DNA of 64,000 bases from NCBI GenBank assembly GCA_031841125.1, contig CM063108.1:4164183-4228182 (forward strand), in the 5' to 3' direction. The position numbers and the translations under genes are program-made. This DNA comes from Acanthococcus lagerstroemiae. Its lineage: Eukaryota; Arthropoda; Insecta; Hemiptera; Eriococcidae. Positions 48,736 to 61,128 of the stretch are shown here, one piece after another. Every line of letters starts with the position of its first letter. Position 1 is the first letter of the stretch. The notes beneath the pieces are model-generated. The model was given only the letters and a program-made list of their open reading frames with translations. It searched no databases and was not told the origin of the DNA.

Positions 48736-49680
48736 AATTAAAATAGGAACTTGAAATGTGAGAAGCTTGAATGGAGTTGGAAGATTAGAATATTAAGAAA
48801 GAAATGAAGAGGCTTGACCTAGGAATGGTTGGAATGAGTGAAGTAAAGTGGAAAGAGGAGAACGATTTTTGGTCAGGAGACTTCAGAATAATAAATACAA
48901 AGGGAATAAAAGGGCTAGCAGGTGTCGGAATTGTTATGAATAAACAAATAATCGATGATAGAGGGGCGTATGACGATGCACGCTTGCCAAATTGGCCCCA
49001 GGATACCGCACCCCCTATCCCGGAAACGTCTCGAATGGGCCTGCGTCAGAATAGTGGGGATGAATAAACAAATAGGTAATAAAGTTATATATTATAAACA
49101 ACAGAGTGAAAGGTTATCTTGATAAAAATCAATACCAAACCAGTACTTACAATAATAATACAAGTGTATATGCCTACTAATACTCACGAGGACGAAGAGA
49201 TTGAAAAGGTAGGTATATGAAGAATTAGAAGGACTTATGAATCACGTTAGAGGTGAGAAGAGAATCTTATTATCATGGGTGATTTGAATGCTAGAGTTGG
49301 TGCAGGAAAATAAGGTAATCGGGGATTTTGGTTCAGGAATAAGAAATGAAAGAGGAGAGCGCTTGATACAGTTTTGTGCGAAGTATAACTTAGTTATTTT
49401 AAGAAACACTCAACTTAAAAATCATTATAGAACAAGGTATACATGGAAGAGTCCAGGTAACGAAAGTAACATTTTAAGAATCAAATATTAGACTGTAAAA
49501 CTTATCTGGGAGCCGACATTGACAGTGATCATAACTTAGTACTAATGAAATACCAGCTTAAATTGAAGAAACTTGGTAGAAAAGAAGAAGTGAAAAGATG
49601 GACTTTGAAAAAGTTAGAAAATATTAATATTAGAGGGAAATATCAAGAGAATATTGTAGGTATTAGAATCAGACGTTGAA
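48736..49680 (+). mobile_element. RTE-like retrotransposon endonuclease relic
   Basis: The conceptual plus-strand reading starts in an I-G-T-stop-N-V-R-S-L-N block (the usual Trp codon is TGA), then VGMSEVKW, and, after the nested insertion, QVYMPTN, ILIMGDLNARVG, an R-x-T-W-K-S block and DSDHNLVLMKY. These are the ordered APE-endonuclease motifs of RTE-type LINEs. Stops and several frame changes show decay. The reverse transcriptase part is missing. Confidence 0.85.
48951..49059 (-). mobile_element. Nested LINE 3' end, 109 bp, with 15-bp target duplication
   Basis: Inserted within the endonuclease relic and bounded by ATGAATAAACAAATA at 48936-48950 and 49060-49074. Its sequence matches 44938-45080 along most of its length, including the ATCGATGATA start. 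Confidence 0.88.
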
Positions 49681-50064
49681 AAAACACAGGAAATTAACAA
49701 TGTGGAGGAAGTAAAGAATTGGGTAGGTTGACAAAGATTCCAGTATGTTCAACAGATAATCAAGGATGTCAAATGTAAGTTTTATTACGAATAATGAAAG
49801 AACTCCTACAAGATAGGGAGAACTGGAGAGCTGCATCAAACCGGTAGTAAGACTGATAACCTTATCATCGAGTACACTATTCCCTAGGAAAAACTGATAG
49901 ATACAGAAAATAAATGAATAAGTAAACAGGTCTGAAAACCTACAACAAATGCAGAACTAATATGAGATTTTTTTGCTTGTTAACCCAGCTTAAAAACTTA
50001 GAATTTTTTTTTAACTTTTCAACTTGATTGTTTAATTTTTGTATCACTCTGAAAAAACAAAACT

Positions 50065-50145
50065 GCCAACGGCCGGGGGTGCGGGTGCGGTGTCATAGGG
50101 GCCACTTTGGCATGCGTGCATCGCCATACGTCCCACCACAATACA
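50065..50145 (+). mobile_element. Short LINE 3' end, opposite orientation
   Basis: Contains GTGCGGTGTCATAGGGGCC and GCCACTTTGGCATGCGTGC, then CATCGCCATACGTCCCACCAC, the reverse of the terminus at 46509. A poly-C run follows. No clear target duplication. Confidence 0.7.
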
Positions 50146-50526
50146 ACGCCACTCGACCTCCCCCCCCCCCATTTCTCGTAGATCTTCCACTTAAGACTTT
50201 GGAACTGTAGAAAGTCTATACGTTCATTTTTCATTCCTTCTTGCTTGTTGATGTTGATAAGAAAAAGGGTTATGAAATTGACAAATTGTGGTTTCGGCTT
50301 TAGCTTCGGGTAAGATTTTAACACTTATGACTTTGTTTTCGGTTTCTGCTATCACATAGATTACAATTTATTTGATTTTGTTTCAGTTCAGGCTTTGGCA
50401 GAATTTTCTTGGCTTTCAAGTCCTCTTTTCAAATTACTTCTTCTCCGTCTTACTTTCGCTTCTGTAACCCACCCCCTGCTACCATTCCACCTCTTCCTAT
50501 CATCGCGATCCGAAGCCAAGTTAAAT

Positions 50527-50600
50527 TTGTCTTCAGCTAATGTTTCGAGCCAAATTATTTATTTGTCTTCAGCTAACGTTTCGAGCCAAATTATTTATTT
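50527..50600. repeat. 36-bp tandem repeat, two units
   Basis: Two units of TTGTCTTCAGCTAA(T/C)GTTTCGAG... with one substitution between them are followed by further CTTCGGCTTCAGCTTC-like simple sequence. An open frame through it is a repeat artefact. Confidence 0.8.
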
Positions 50601-50799
50601 GTCTTCGGCTTCAGCTTCAACTTCTGTCGGGTTTCTGGCTTCTTCTACCTTCTACCCGGGGCTTCGCCAACCTGAAGAAGGCATCAAAATCGCCATCGAG
50701 AGTAATGGGGTCTTATGTTCCATTTCGCATTCACGATTGTAGAACTGCGAGCATAGAAAAAACTTCTTATTAGAACTGTGAGGTCTACGATGATTCTAC

Positions 50800-53700
50800 G
50801 GACTCATCTCATCGTGTGTAACTTATATACTACAGCTTATAGCTATCACTAATAGTCTCGGAAAATTAAATCTAAAAGAGCGGTTTGGGGAACAAAAGCG
50901 GTACCAAGCGGAAATTTCCTGAAAATTGTTGAGCCTGGTGTCCTAAAAACAACATACTAAAAGTTCCCATCTCTTCTGCTAAGTTTGTATTGGAGTTCGA
51001 ACCACTGCCTACCCCTGTGACATCATTTTTTTTATTTTCTTCAAAAGTCTCTATAGTACTAAGGAATTTTTTTTTTAAATCTACTAAAAATTGTTCGACA
51101 CCACGTCTTTAGAAAAATCAACCTTAGAAACATAAGAAATGCTTGCAAAATGATCTTTTCTAGCAGCACTGTTTAAGACACAGACCTCTTGGAAAAAAAA
51201 AACAAGTTTTTAAGCTTTTTTCTCATTTCATGAAATTTTAAGGGAGATCAAATTTTTACTTTCACTCATTTGTCTATCGCCGTAGTTTTCCATATCCCAG
51301 TGAATTTTTTGTCTCCCCTTGCTTCCGCCCCTCGAATACCACACATGTGAAATCGAATTTCTTTTTCTGTTTCAGTGGCTTGGATAGGTAGAAACGTGGG
51401 AGAAATTTTCGAGCTGGTAAAATGTACTAAAATTCTATCGAGATATCGTTTGTGGAATATTTGAGGACCTCAAATTCAATTTTGATATCAGTGTCCTCTT
51501 AAGTTGAGAATTGTCGAGTTAAAAATTTTGTAAAATATAATACAGGTATTCATCCTCAGAGATTTCAAGGTCCCTGAATTCACTTTTTATATTATTTTGA
51601 CTTCATTTTCATAATTGTGGTATCTGGGGAGGAGGGAGGAGTCAAAACTGATAATCATGAAAATACAACATATACGCATCACTTTTAGAGGGTTCTTGGT
51701 ATCACTGAATATATTCCTGATGTCAGTTTTAAACAGTCTCGGGAGTTTTGAAGGCAGGGGTGGGGGTATAATTAAGAATGTCATAGTGTACTACATAGAG
51801 GTATATATGAAATAATATACGGTATTCAAAGTTTACCGCGGAGTTGAAGAGATAGGAACTGAAATTTAAAAATCAATACCGTGCCCACCCTATTCATAAA
51901 ATATTATCTACTCTACCGAAGAATTCTTCCTCCACATAATTCTGTCTTGGTCAGTTATGTCAGAATGCTGCTGGTATACATCCCCCCCTCCTAGAATTCA
52001 GTTCAGACTCCCTCCTGTAATGCCAGTTAGGAATGCAGTGTCAAAATTATCATAAAAACAATTTCAGTGACCTTGTACATACCCTATACTTAATGCTCAT
52101 ATGGCATAAAATGACATTTTCGATCATGTCTCCCCTCCCCCTGGTCAACAGCTTCCAAATTTGAGTAAAACTGACATCAGAAATGAATTCAGCAATTCCA
52201 AAAACCCTAAAATTGATGTGTGTGTGTGTGTGTGTGTGCGTGCTTGGGGGTGGGTCACGTGTGATGTTTATCATAATTCTCAATTGTTGGTCCTCTCCGT
52301 CATCTCCCCACCCACGATATGATTTATCAAAAAGAGAGTCAAAATAATGTACACACTAAATTCAGCAATCTTTAAACTCTGACATTTGCCCCTCTAGAAA
52401 TTTTTTTTCGCTATATCCTTGTTGGAGACAAACTGAAGTCAAAATTGAATCTGGTGTCCTTGAATACCCCACCACCGATATTCTGATGGAATTTTTGTAC
52501 ACATTATGGGTTCGAAAACTTCCTCGAAAACACTGCCTGTCCGAACTACTGAATCACAGAAAGCACCCAATTTCGCATGTGTGGAATTCGAGGAGAAGAC
52601 CGAGGGGGGTAAACATTTTTGAAATATGGAAAGCTACAGAGGTAGGGAATTAGGTGCATGTACAATATGAACTCTGAAGACAATCCCATGAAATAAGAAA
52701 AAAGTTTTAAAAACTACGTCTCTATCCTATAACACTTATGTAAATTGTGTTGCTCCAAAGGGTCATTTTGAACCTCGATTTGTGACGCTTCTGGGATAGA
52801 TACGAGAACAGTACTCGAAACCATTTTTATAAAGAACTAATTGTAGAACAATTTTTGGTTGTCATTTTTTTATATATGCCATAGTGCTCAAGATTTCTTA
52901 AGAGGAAAACACACACACAACACACACAACAAACAACGATTTTTGTGTATTAGATGAGGAGGGTTCGAATCCCCATAAAAATTAGCCGGAGGGGAGAGTT
53001 TCGGACTTTTAGTATGTTGTTTAGCATCAACAATTTTTAGCAAGTTTCTGCTTGTTGCATTTTCCCCCTCAGAATATCCAAGACAGACTAATAGATTTAA
53101 TGCGTCTTTCACGTTTTAAGATTTTAACTTTTAACCACCAGTTCTGATGTTCGTTTGTATTCTTGTTTCGTACTGACGCACATCGTTGTCAATGGGACGA
53201 AGCCTTCTGTAAGCAGAATGCCGAATTTTTCAGTATAGCAGGAAAAACGTTACTTAAGATATTTAGCTTAGCCTCGCCAGAAGAGGGTTTTCAAGGAGTC
53301 ATTAGACTCGAAGGACATCAGGAAGCAATAAATAGGTAACAAAATTGATTTAAAAAATTGATGCGTGGCGTGTTGACGTATTCAAAACAGTCAGAATCCC
53401 TTTTTTGGGGGGAAAAAATTTCTGTAACAACTTCCAGCTTCTTTTAAGGTAAAATTGCAGCTTAGTAAGTTTGTTTGGTAACGACAACATACGGTTGGAA
53501 TGTTAACCTCACCTAGGTAGCGCTAGTATCGTGGTATGGTGACAATGGCGAGAACAACTACTGATAAGAATTGAAAGAGGATCCCCCTTTCGTACCTTAT
53601 CACCTCGTCATTACCGGTAGGGATACCAACTTCGGAAACTCAGATTAACATCCCAATTTTGCGTTGAAGGTAAGTTGCAAGCTTGCAACAATATTACAGC

Positions 53701-54080
53701 TTGCAGCATATTGATAATATATGAAAGAAAAGGACATAATAGTCTCTTACTTAAAGTACTTTTAGTCAGACATTTCCAATTTCGTGGTTTCACGAGGCAG
53801 ACAGGCAGAGACCCGAGAATGAAATTCATTTCCAGCAGTCCTCTCTGGTCTGTTTTTAGGTCCCACAGGTCCCACCATTTCCCCCGGAGTCTGGATACAG
53901 TCGTGATATCATTTTTATAAATTGCTAGTTGGAACTTATCTTACTTTCCTCATCTATTCAAAAGTAAAACTTTTCGTCGTGCTATTGAATATTTAGTTCA
54001 GGGATCGACTGACCAGTTCATTAGTTATAATTAGAACCTGGTATTCTTTCTTCTTTCTACATTGGTTTCTAGAATCACCG
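50800..54080. other. No gene recognised; GAATTCA-type decayed repeats and a (GT)n microsatellite
   Basis: At 51550-52370 several (T/A)GAATTCA words stand in both orientations in sequence resembling that in protease intron 3. A (GT)n run is at 52216-52238 and a CA-rich run at 52909-52934. No supported exons. Confidence 0.4.
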
Positions 54081-54087
54081 GCTCGGA

Positions 54088-57000
54088 ATGGTATGTAGAA
54101 TGTATTATTTTTGCTATCTAATACCGAAGCACTAGGCGTTTCATCCCACGATTAATCTTTTAAACATGCGTTATTCTTACGCGATGTTGATTCAGTGGTT
54201 GAATCTTCCTGTTTAATCACGTGCAATATTTTTGTTTTTGTATTCTTACTGACGACACAATAATACTTTATAGTTACCTACTAACTGTTCAATCTTATTG
54301 CAGGAAAACGAATCCGGAATAGATTTATTTGGAGATGAGAACCAGTCTAAGGTAGTGTACTTGATGAACTCGTTAAAATATATCTTTGGGGACAACCAAC
54401 TGATTTGTAAAAGTATTAAATGTATCGTGTATTTCAGTCCGGTAAATCCGAAAATATTGACTTGACTGATAACTCCCTTCATGTAGTCATATCTGATGCA
54501 TTGAGTGAAAAGGATCGAGTAAAGTTCACGGTTCACACGAAGGTAAGTTTTGGTTCTTGCTCCTGCTAACGTTCAAATTATTAGCGGTAATTGATATTCC
54601 GGTTATAACAAAATATTGCAGACTACTCTATCTGTTTTCCAAAAACCCGAATTTTTCGTTGTACGACAGCATGAAGAGTTCATTTGGTTACACGATAGAT
54701 TCGAAGAAAATGAAGAATATGCCGGTTATATCGTAAGTGCGATTTATCCCTCAGTTTGAAATGCCTAAATTTTTGAATATGATACGATGTAAGACTGTGT
54801 GTTACAGATACCACCAGCTCCACCGAAGCCAGATTTTGATGCTTCTCGTGAGAAATTACAAAAACTTGGCGACGGAGAAGGAACTATGACGAAGGAAGAA
54901 TTTAATAAAATGAAGCAAGAATTAGAGGCGTAAGTGTCTCTTGAAGTACAGTGACGTTGAAATATGGATAATTAACTCCGTGAAATCATGATGAACTGAT
55001 TTATCATTTCTCTTATCATGTTTCATTTAGTGAATACCTGGCCACGTTCAAGAAGACTGTCGCTATGCATGAAGCTTTCCTCACCCGACTCGCCACCCAT
55101 CCTGTGTTCCGCAATGACCACAACTTCCGAGTGTTCTTGGAGTACGATCAAGATTTAGCAGTTAGGTCGAAAAATAAAATCGAAATGTTCGAGGTATGAT
55201 ACGACTTAACTTCTGTGACGAAATTGGTACGTTTGCGGACAATTATCTTCAACGAGTGTACTTTTGCAGGGTTTCGTGAAGTCACTGTCAAAAACAACCG
55301 ATGAGTACTTACTGTCGGCCACTATGAAAGATGTGAATGACTTTTTTGAAGCGCAACAGAATTTCCTAATTGAGTATTATGGCCATTTAAAAGACGCTAC
55401 TGCCAAAGCTGATCGAATGACATCGAAACATAAAGGTACGAAAGTTGTCGAATGTATGATTGTTTTTGATATGTAAATCGTATGAATGAATGAGAAGTTT
55501 CCATAAGAAGATATTTAGAACTGTAATTATGCATGTTAGAAAATTTATTTGGGATGACGAAAGTGGGTGTTCGAAACGAAATGATTTGATTGGAAGTATA
55601 ACGGAAGAATGGTGAAGAGTGATCGCTGTTTAGTATGAATTAGTTGACACGATTCATTCAACATGTTGAATTGCTGGAGAATTTTCATTGATTCTACTGC
55701 ATAAATAAGGACAGTACTGTAAAATAAAGTTGGACGTGATTTGCATGTTACAGAAGTCGCTGATTCCTATATTAAAATATCATCAGGCTTGATTCAGTTG
55801 GCCACAATCGATCATCGCGATCTCGACCGATTTCTGAATAAAATTGCCGAAGCTTTGGAAAAAGCGAGAGTAAATACCATAATTATTTCTTGTTTTTAAT
55901 GAAACAATCGTTAATTTTCGAGGATTGAACTTCGAAAGTACCGACCTTACTTTTCATTTTAGATCTCTATATAATCAAGACCTAACCCTCGCCTTTTCCC
56001 GTCCTGCGCTGTTAAAGTGCCGAGTGGATTATTTATATGAAAATTCTGAAGACTTAGAAGTTGTGTTACCCCAAAGTCTAATTAAACAAGGCTACAAATT
56101 ATCGAATAGATCGAGAAACAGATAGTCAACTAGACTCGAAGACAACTAGCCTCCCAAATAGAACATTCAGTTCAGTGAGCTGTCTCACAAGCTAAAGAGA
56201 CAGATAGGTAGTTGTAAGGCAGACAACACAGGCTGACTGTTGGAGTCTGACTAACAATCAGATGTACAAGAAAAATTAAATTAATTGTTTGTTCGCAGAA
56301 AATAGAAGGTAGAATAGCTTCGGATGAAGATCTCAAGCTATCCGATACACTGCGATATTGTATGGGTGACACATTCGCAGCCAAACGATTACTGTATCGA
56401 CGTATGCGTTGCCTAGCCAACTATGAAACAGCGAATCGTAATTTGGAAAAAGCTCGCGCGAGAAATAGAGATGTTCATGCCGTGAGTACTCAATATTCAG
56501 CGTTTTTAACACTTGTAAATTTTAACTTTGACTACTAATTACTGGATGGACTATAGACCTAGATCTAAGGCGAGGTATACAAGTGATTCATCAGACAAGA
56601 TTAGAAATGAGAACCTGAAGAGCTACGAAGTTATAATGTTCTAGAATAGGAGAATTGATCGAAATGATCTCCGGTTATTAAGAGTAGAAACATCAAACTC
56701 GAATATTCTTGCTTCGCTCTAAAATATATCTAGTTAACTAACTTTATTAGTATTTTACATTTTTGGATTAAGCTTAACTTTTCTGAAACCTTGTGGACTT
56801 GTTGCGCCAATTCTAAATCATTAGCATAGTGCCTCATGAAATCAGCAGACTGAATGGTCCTTTTTTTTTTTTCTTTCTTTCTGTTACATGCTCACCTGTG
56901 TAAACAAACGCAGGCTCAGGAAGTAATAGACGTATGTATTAAAAAAAGTATAAATCGTAATAAATATTCACGTGTGTTCGTGTACTTGCATGCGTAACAG

Positions 57001-60000
57001 CGCTTTAGTTGAGAATTTGCTTGTACATTGTATCACGAAGTTGATGGCTTGAAAAATCGTTTATGCTTGAATATATAATTATCTGAGTTGTAGAAAGCAG
57101 GTAGTCATCATATTTTTGATTCTTAGTTTGGATTTGAAATTTAGGCGCTGCCCACTTACCTCTATCCATATGAAATTGAATAGATTTTATTTTTTTAATT
57201 CTTTTACAGGCGGAAACGGCTCAGCAACAAGCGTGCGAGAAATTTGAACAGATGTCTGATAAAGGAAAAGAAGGTAATTTTAAAATTACTTCACTTTTAA
57301 TGAACAAGGTGATAAGTTGTGATTACTTACCCGCAAGTAATCACGGATTGATCACCGACGAATGGTTTAAGTATGTGTGTGGAGCTGAATGCGGTAGTAA
57401 CTTGAGTATACAGGATATTCCGTGCATGTGAGCCGCTATTGTTTTTCGCCCCTCGTGTAATGGCTGGAAACCTAAATGTGTTGTGAGTGCCTGCACGTAA
57501 AGGGTGTCCAACGAGTATTTAAAAATTGGTACTTTTTTCAGGGTACCTATCGAAGTGACGTTGAAAAAATCTCAAAATCTCCTAGCTAGCCCGTATTCTG
57601 TAAATGTTCTTTAGTTCAGTCAAATCTAAAAAACCCTAAAATTGACGTAAATGTTATTGACTGAAGCTTGTCAACCTAATCTATAACAGAAGCCGAAATT
57701 CAAAGTAGGATTTACTTCCTCCTATGTGTTGCTGACACGCCGTAACCTGTAAAGAGACTTTGTAGCTTATGGCTCATGTTTAAAATCGAACTAGCATTGA
57801 GACTGGGTTGTTCTTCTGGAGGTGATTTCCAAAATAACTATTTTGCCTAACTTTTGGGACGATATTATGCATCCGGATTGATCAATTTCAGAAAAGAAAC
57901 AAGATAATTTGTTTTTAAAATTTCTCCAGTATGTGCGTAATAAAAATCTGCCGTTCTCCTGTGTCAAGAGAACGCCGGACGAGTTGCCTACTTGAAATCC
58001 AAAAATGACGGGGGTAGATCAGTTATGTTCCATTAACCTCTTGAATCCTAGTCATCTTCTTCGGAGGAAGAATCTTCGGATGACCTGCGTTCGTGAAACG
58101 TGAGAAATATTCTGGGCAGAATTGTCTGCCCGAGGCCATGCCAATCTCAGAAACGAAGGATCAGTTCTTCTGCCTGACACAGCCTGACAGACAGGCAGAT
58201 TAAGCAGTCAGGCAAAACTGAAAAGTGTAAACAGATCGGTGGACTAGGCCCTCTTGTCGGAAAAAGAACGGCACGGAGAGCCGAAATCTACATCTGTAAT
58301 AGATAGAAAGAGAGGGACGTATGTAGTTCTAAGTGACCGGGAAGCCAATTGAAGAAATTCAAACCGGTTGTCCTTCCTAAAGGTTTTTGGGACCTCTGTT
58401 CTTTTCAAAGTGTAACCTGTGCCCTACGTCCATGCTGGCGCCCTCTGATGAATAATTTTCTCGTGAATGAAAGAGATCATGGATGCCACACTTTTACTGA
58501 TCATTTTCCCCCTTATTTTAAAATCTGTTTCAAGTAGGGCTACTAGATATTACATGGGAGTATAATAATATGCCATCTTGATTCCAAAAGCGCCCGTCGA
58601 TGCTGAATTGATTACGCAGTACGCTCCGCATAGTCGGATTCGGCATTGACGGGCGCTTACTGAAAACAACATGGCGTGTTATTATACCCCCTCTGGTGTA
58701 GATGCTCTATTTCAAGCCGTCTTTTTTAAAAAATCTGCGTTCTAAAATTATTGTTCTTGAGTATTTTTTCAAAGTAACTTTCTTCGCCTGGCATACTTGC
58801 ATTAATGTAAGCTTCGTATCTTCTTAATTTAACTTGTATTTTAACGTATTTTATTGCTGCTTCTTTTTTCAGAATTGATCGATTATAAGAATCGGCGAGT
58901 GGCCATTTTTAGAAAGAATCTCATCGACTTGGCTGAATGGGAAATTAAACATGCCCAAGTATGTTACTTTTTTAAGATTCACATTCTATACTCATTGTAA
59001 CGTCAATTTCTCATTCGTCCTTGAAACCTGAAAATCGTGACTTGTTTGTAAAATCCGAGACAGTTAACCATATTGAAATAGCACTTTAACTACCGAAATA
59101 ATGCTTTCTTTGATGTACCGAAGCAGCTAGGAACATCAGAGGTTCGTCATTCATGTTACAATGTCAAATAAATTCAGAAGTGTGTTGATACGGTAACAGG
59201 CCTAGCAAGTGGAAGGGAACTGTCCGGACGCTCAGACCCTTGGGATTCTTATATCTAGTTCAAAATTGTAGTATTTCATGGTACTTCTGTGAAGAGAAAA
59301 GAAAGGGTTCGTCAGCGAGTTTTCCCCGAGCCTGGATTTTCTGTCTGTAGCTTTGTACAGTGGAATGAAGTGTTAATGCGGATGGTTGGTTTTATCCGAA
59401 GTGTTTGCTAGTATTTATGAGATTAATAAGTATGATGGCTGACCAAGTTGAAATTTTGTTGGGAAATATCTAGCTTTTTTTCCTAATTGAAGAGATTATT
59501 CGTAGCTAACGGGACTGCAGCACTTCCATAGAACTACGCGTGACTCGAAATAAAGCGATAATAATTGTCGCCCGAGCCCAGCGATAAAATGAATGTCACG
59601 GGAATCGTTATCAGTTGCTTCTGGGAACGAACAGTTCACATGAGCGATGACGCTGTTGTATAAATTGTTACTTATCAATGAAACTGTAAAATGTCCGGGT
59701 TTTTATTGGTTTTACTGCGTTAGGTAGAATGTCACTGTCGGGTTACCGATCGACAACAAGGTGAAACACGAACTGTGACATTCTTGTGCGGAGTTTTCAT
59801 TTTAAACCTAAACTTGGTGTTTATTATGTTTTCCAAAAATTGTTGGAATGCATCACGTTATTCCAAATTGTAGGAATTATGTATCGACGAGTGTAGTTCA
59901 ATTCGTTTCCGGAATTTATCATCCATTGAAATTGATAGTATCTAATAAAATGAAAATTTAGCGATTGTCTCGTACAAGTCGTTATTAAATCATCCGTCGT

Positions 60001-60236
60001 TGCCCTTCTGTTGGTGTAATGACAAGTGAAATAAGCTACTAATTATCAGTTAGGAAGATACTATGTTATTCTGTATTTTCCTTTCTTTGCAATAGTTGGA
60101 AAATAACGAATGGAAATCGCTTTCTTTTTTTGTGTTCTAGTCGCAGATTCAAATGTTAAACAATTACATAATCACATTAAAAGAAGATGACGATGTTCGA
60201 AGTCCAACGAGTTCAACGAGTGCAATGTCTTCTTAA
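54088..60236 (+). CDS. Snx6: Sorting nexin 5/6 (SNX-BAR subunit of the ESCPE-1/retromer pathway)
   Basis: Phase-consistent exons: 54304-54351, 54438-54542, 54622-54732, 54808-54929, 55031-55193, 55270-55435, 55754-55869, 56299-56481, 57210-57273, 58873-58958 and 60141-60236. The start is probably the ATG at 54088-54090, which sits directly before a GTATGT donor. The PX domain is clear ([51 protein letters not shown]). [11 protein letters not shown] and [18 protein letters not shown] follow, then a BAR domain ([14 protein letters not shown], [41 protein letters not shown]). Total is about 390 residues, near the family norm. SNX5/6 pairs with SNX1/2 on endosomal membranes and selects cargo for return to the Golgi or surface. 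ATTAAA at 60646-60651 may be the poly(A) signal. Identification is firm; paralogue choice (5 or 6) does not apply outside vertebrates. Confidence 0.93.
56914..56931 (+). other. Candidate 18-nt microexon in Snx6
   Basis: After a long pyrimidine tract and an AACGCAG acceptor come six codons (A-Q-E-V-I-D) and then a GTATGT donor. Both neighbouring exons meet at phase 0 here, so inclusion would keep the frame. The familiar vertebrate proteins have no residues at this point. Confidence 0.35.
57319..57344. repeat. Perfect 10-bp hairpin in a Snx6 intron
   Basis: GTGATTACTT and AAGTAATCAC surround a 6-nt loop, 45 bp after the donor of the exon ending at 57273. It could affect splicing, but there is no direct evidence. 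Confidence 0.6.
58556..58690. mobile_element. 135-bp inverted-repeat element in a Snx6 intron
   Basis: Arms of about 52 bp: TATAATAATA, GCCAT and AGCGCCCGTC on the left are matched inverted on the right (GACGGGCGCT, ATGGC, TTATTATA). The short spacer is about 30 bp. It is a typical small palindromic MITE without coding capacity. Confidence 0.8.
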
Positions 60237-60239
60237 TCT

Positions 60240-61128
60240 GATTTGTAGATGTACCTTCCAAGACCTATTACTATCATAATATTTTATTTATGATTATCGA
60301 ATGGGAATCAAATTCAAACCAAACCAAAAATAACGGCTTCGTTTCATTCTACGGACATGTATTGTCTTCGATGTCTTCCTCATACGTAGGAATATGTTGC
60401 CTTCTTGGCTCATGGGTTACCCTCTCTTTTTTTTTTTAACTTTGTTAGTACAACTTCGGAAAAAAACAAACATAAATATTACATTCCAGTGTCACTTTTA
60501 CATTACATCATTTATTTATGTTTGATATTTTTAGCCCAATTGTCATTGTATCCATGAATTGGAAGTGTATACTTATATTTTGTAATTATATTCTCCGTAT
60601 TTATATTACTTGTTAACGTACATTCGTAAATAATGTTCGCAATCGATTAAAGGTTTTATAAATTGTTTCTCATCTGTGGTCAGTTTCTGTGTCTTCAGGA
60701 CTAAGGGCTAAATATAAAACTATTTGAATCGCTGAACGACCCGTAAGAAACAAATTCTCGCTTATATTACTGATGATGTTGCGAGTTGTAGTACTAATCA
60801 ACTTCCTGAGTATCGAACCAAACTTTCGGTTGAATTATTTTGATGTGAGGAAGTCCTTCAAAGGTCCTGTATCCAACAGGTGTAGTTACGTAACCACTGA
60901 CATGACTGGTTTGGCATAATTTCAAAACTATCTGACTGCTCATCTGCCGGAATTGATTCGCGCCGTTCTCTTATTGAAGCACCGACAGAATTTTATCAGC
61001 ATCAGCACAGTCAAAAATATGAGTACTATGATTACAACCAAACCTACAATTGACAAATAATTTGGTTTAGTGCGGTTACACCCACGGACAATTGCATAGC
61101 ACATGAAATAAGATCATTGCTCTATTCG
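60240..61128. other. Intergenic region between convergent genes
   Basis: Snx6 3' UTR to about 60670, then the 3' flank of the phosphatase-like gene. No other gene seen. Confidence 0.5.

Noticed and set aside
52964..52980. GGGTTCGAATCCCC, a perfect-looking tRNA T-arm sequence
   Set aside because: No A-box, D-arm or anticodon arm lies upstream at the correct distance; the flank is CA-rich simple sequence.
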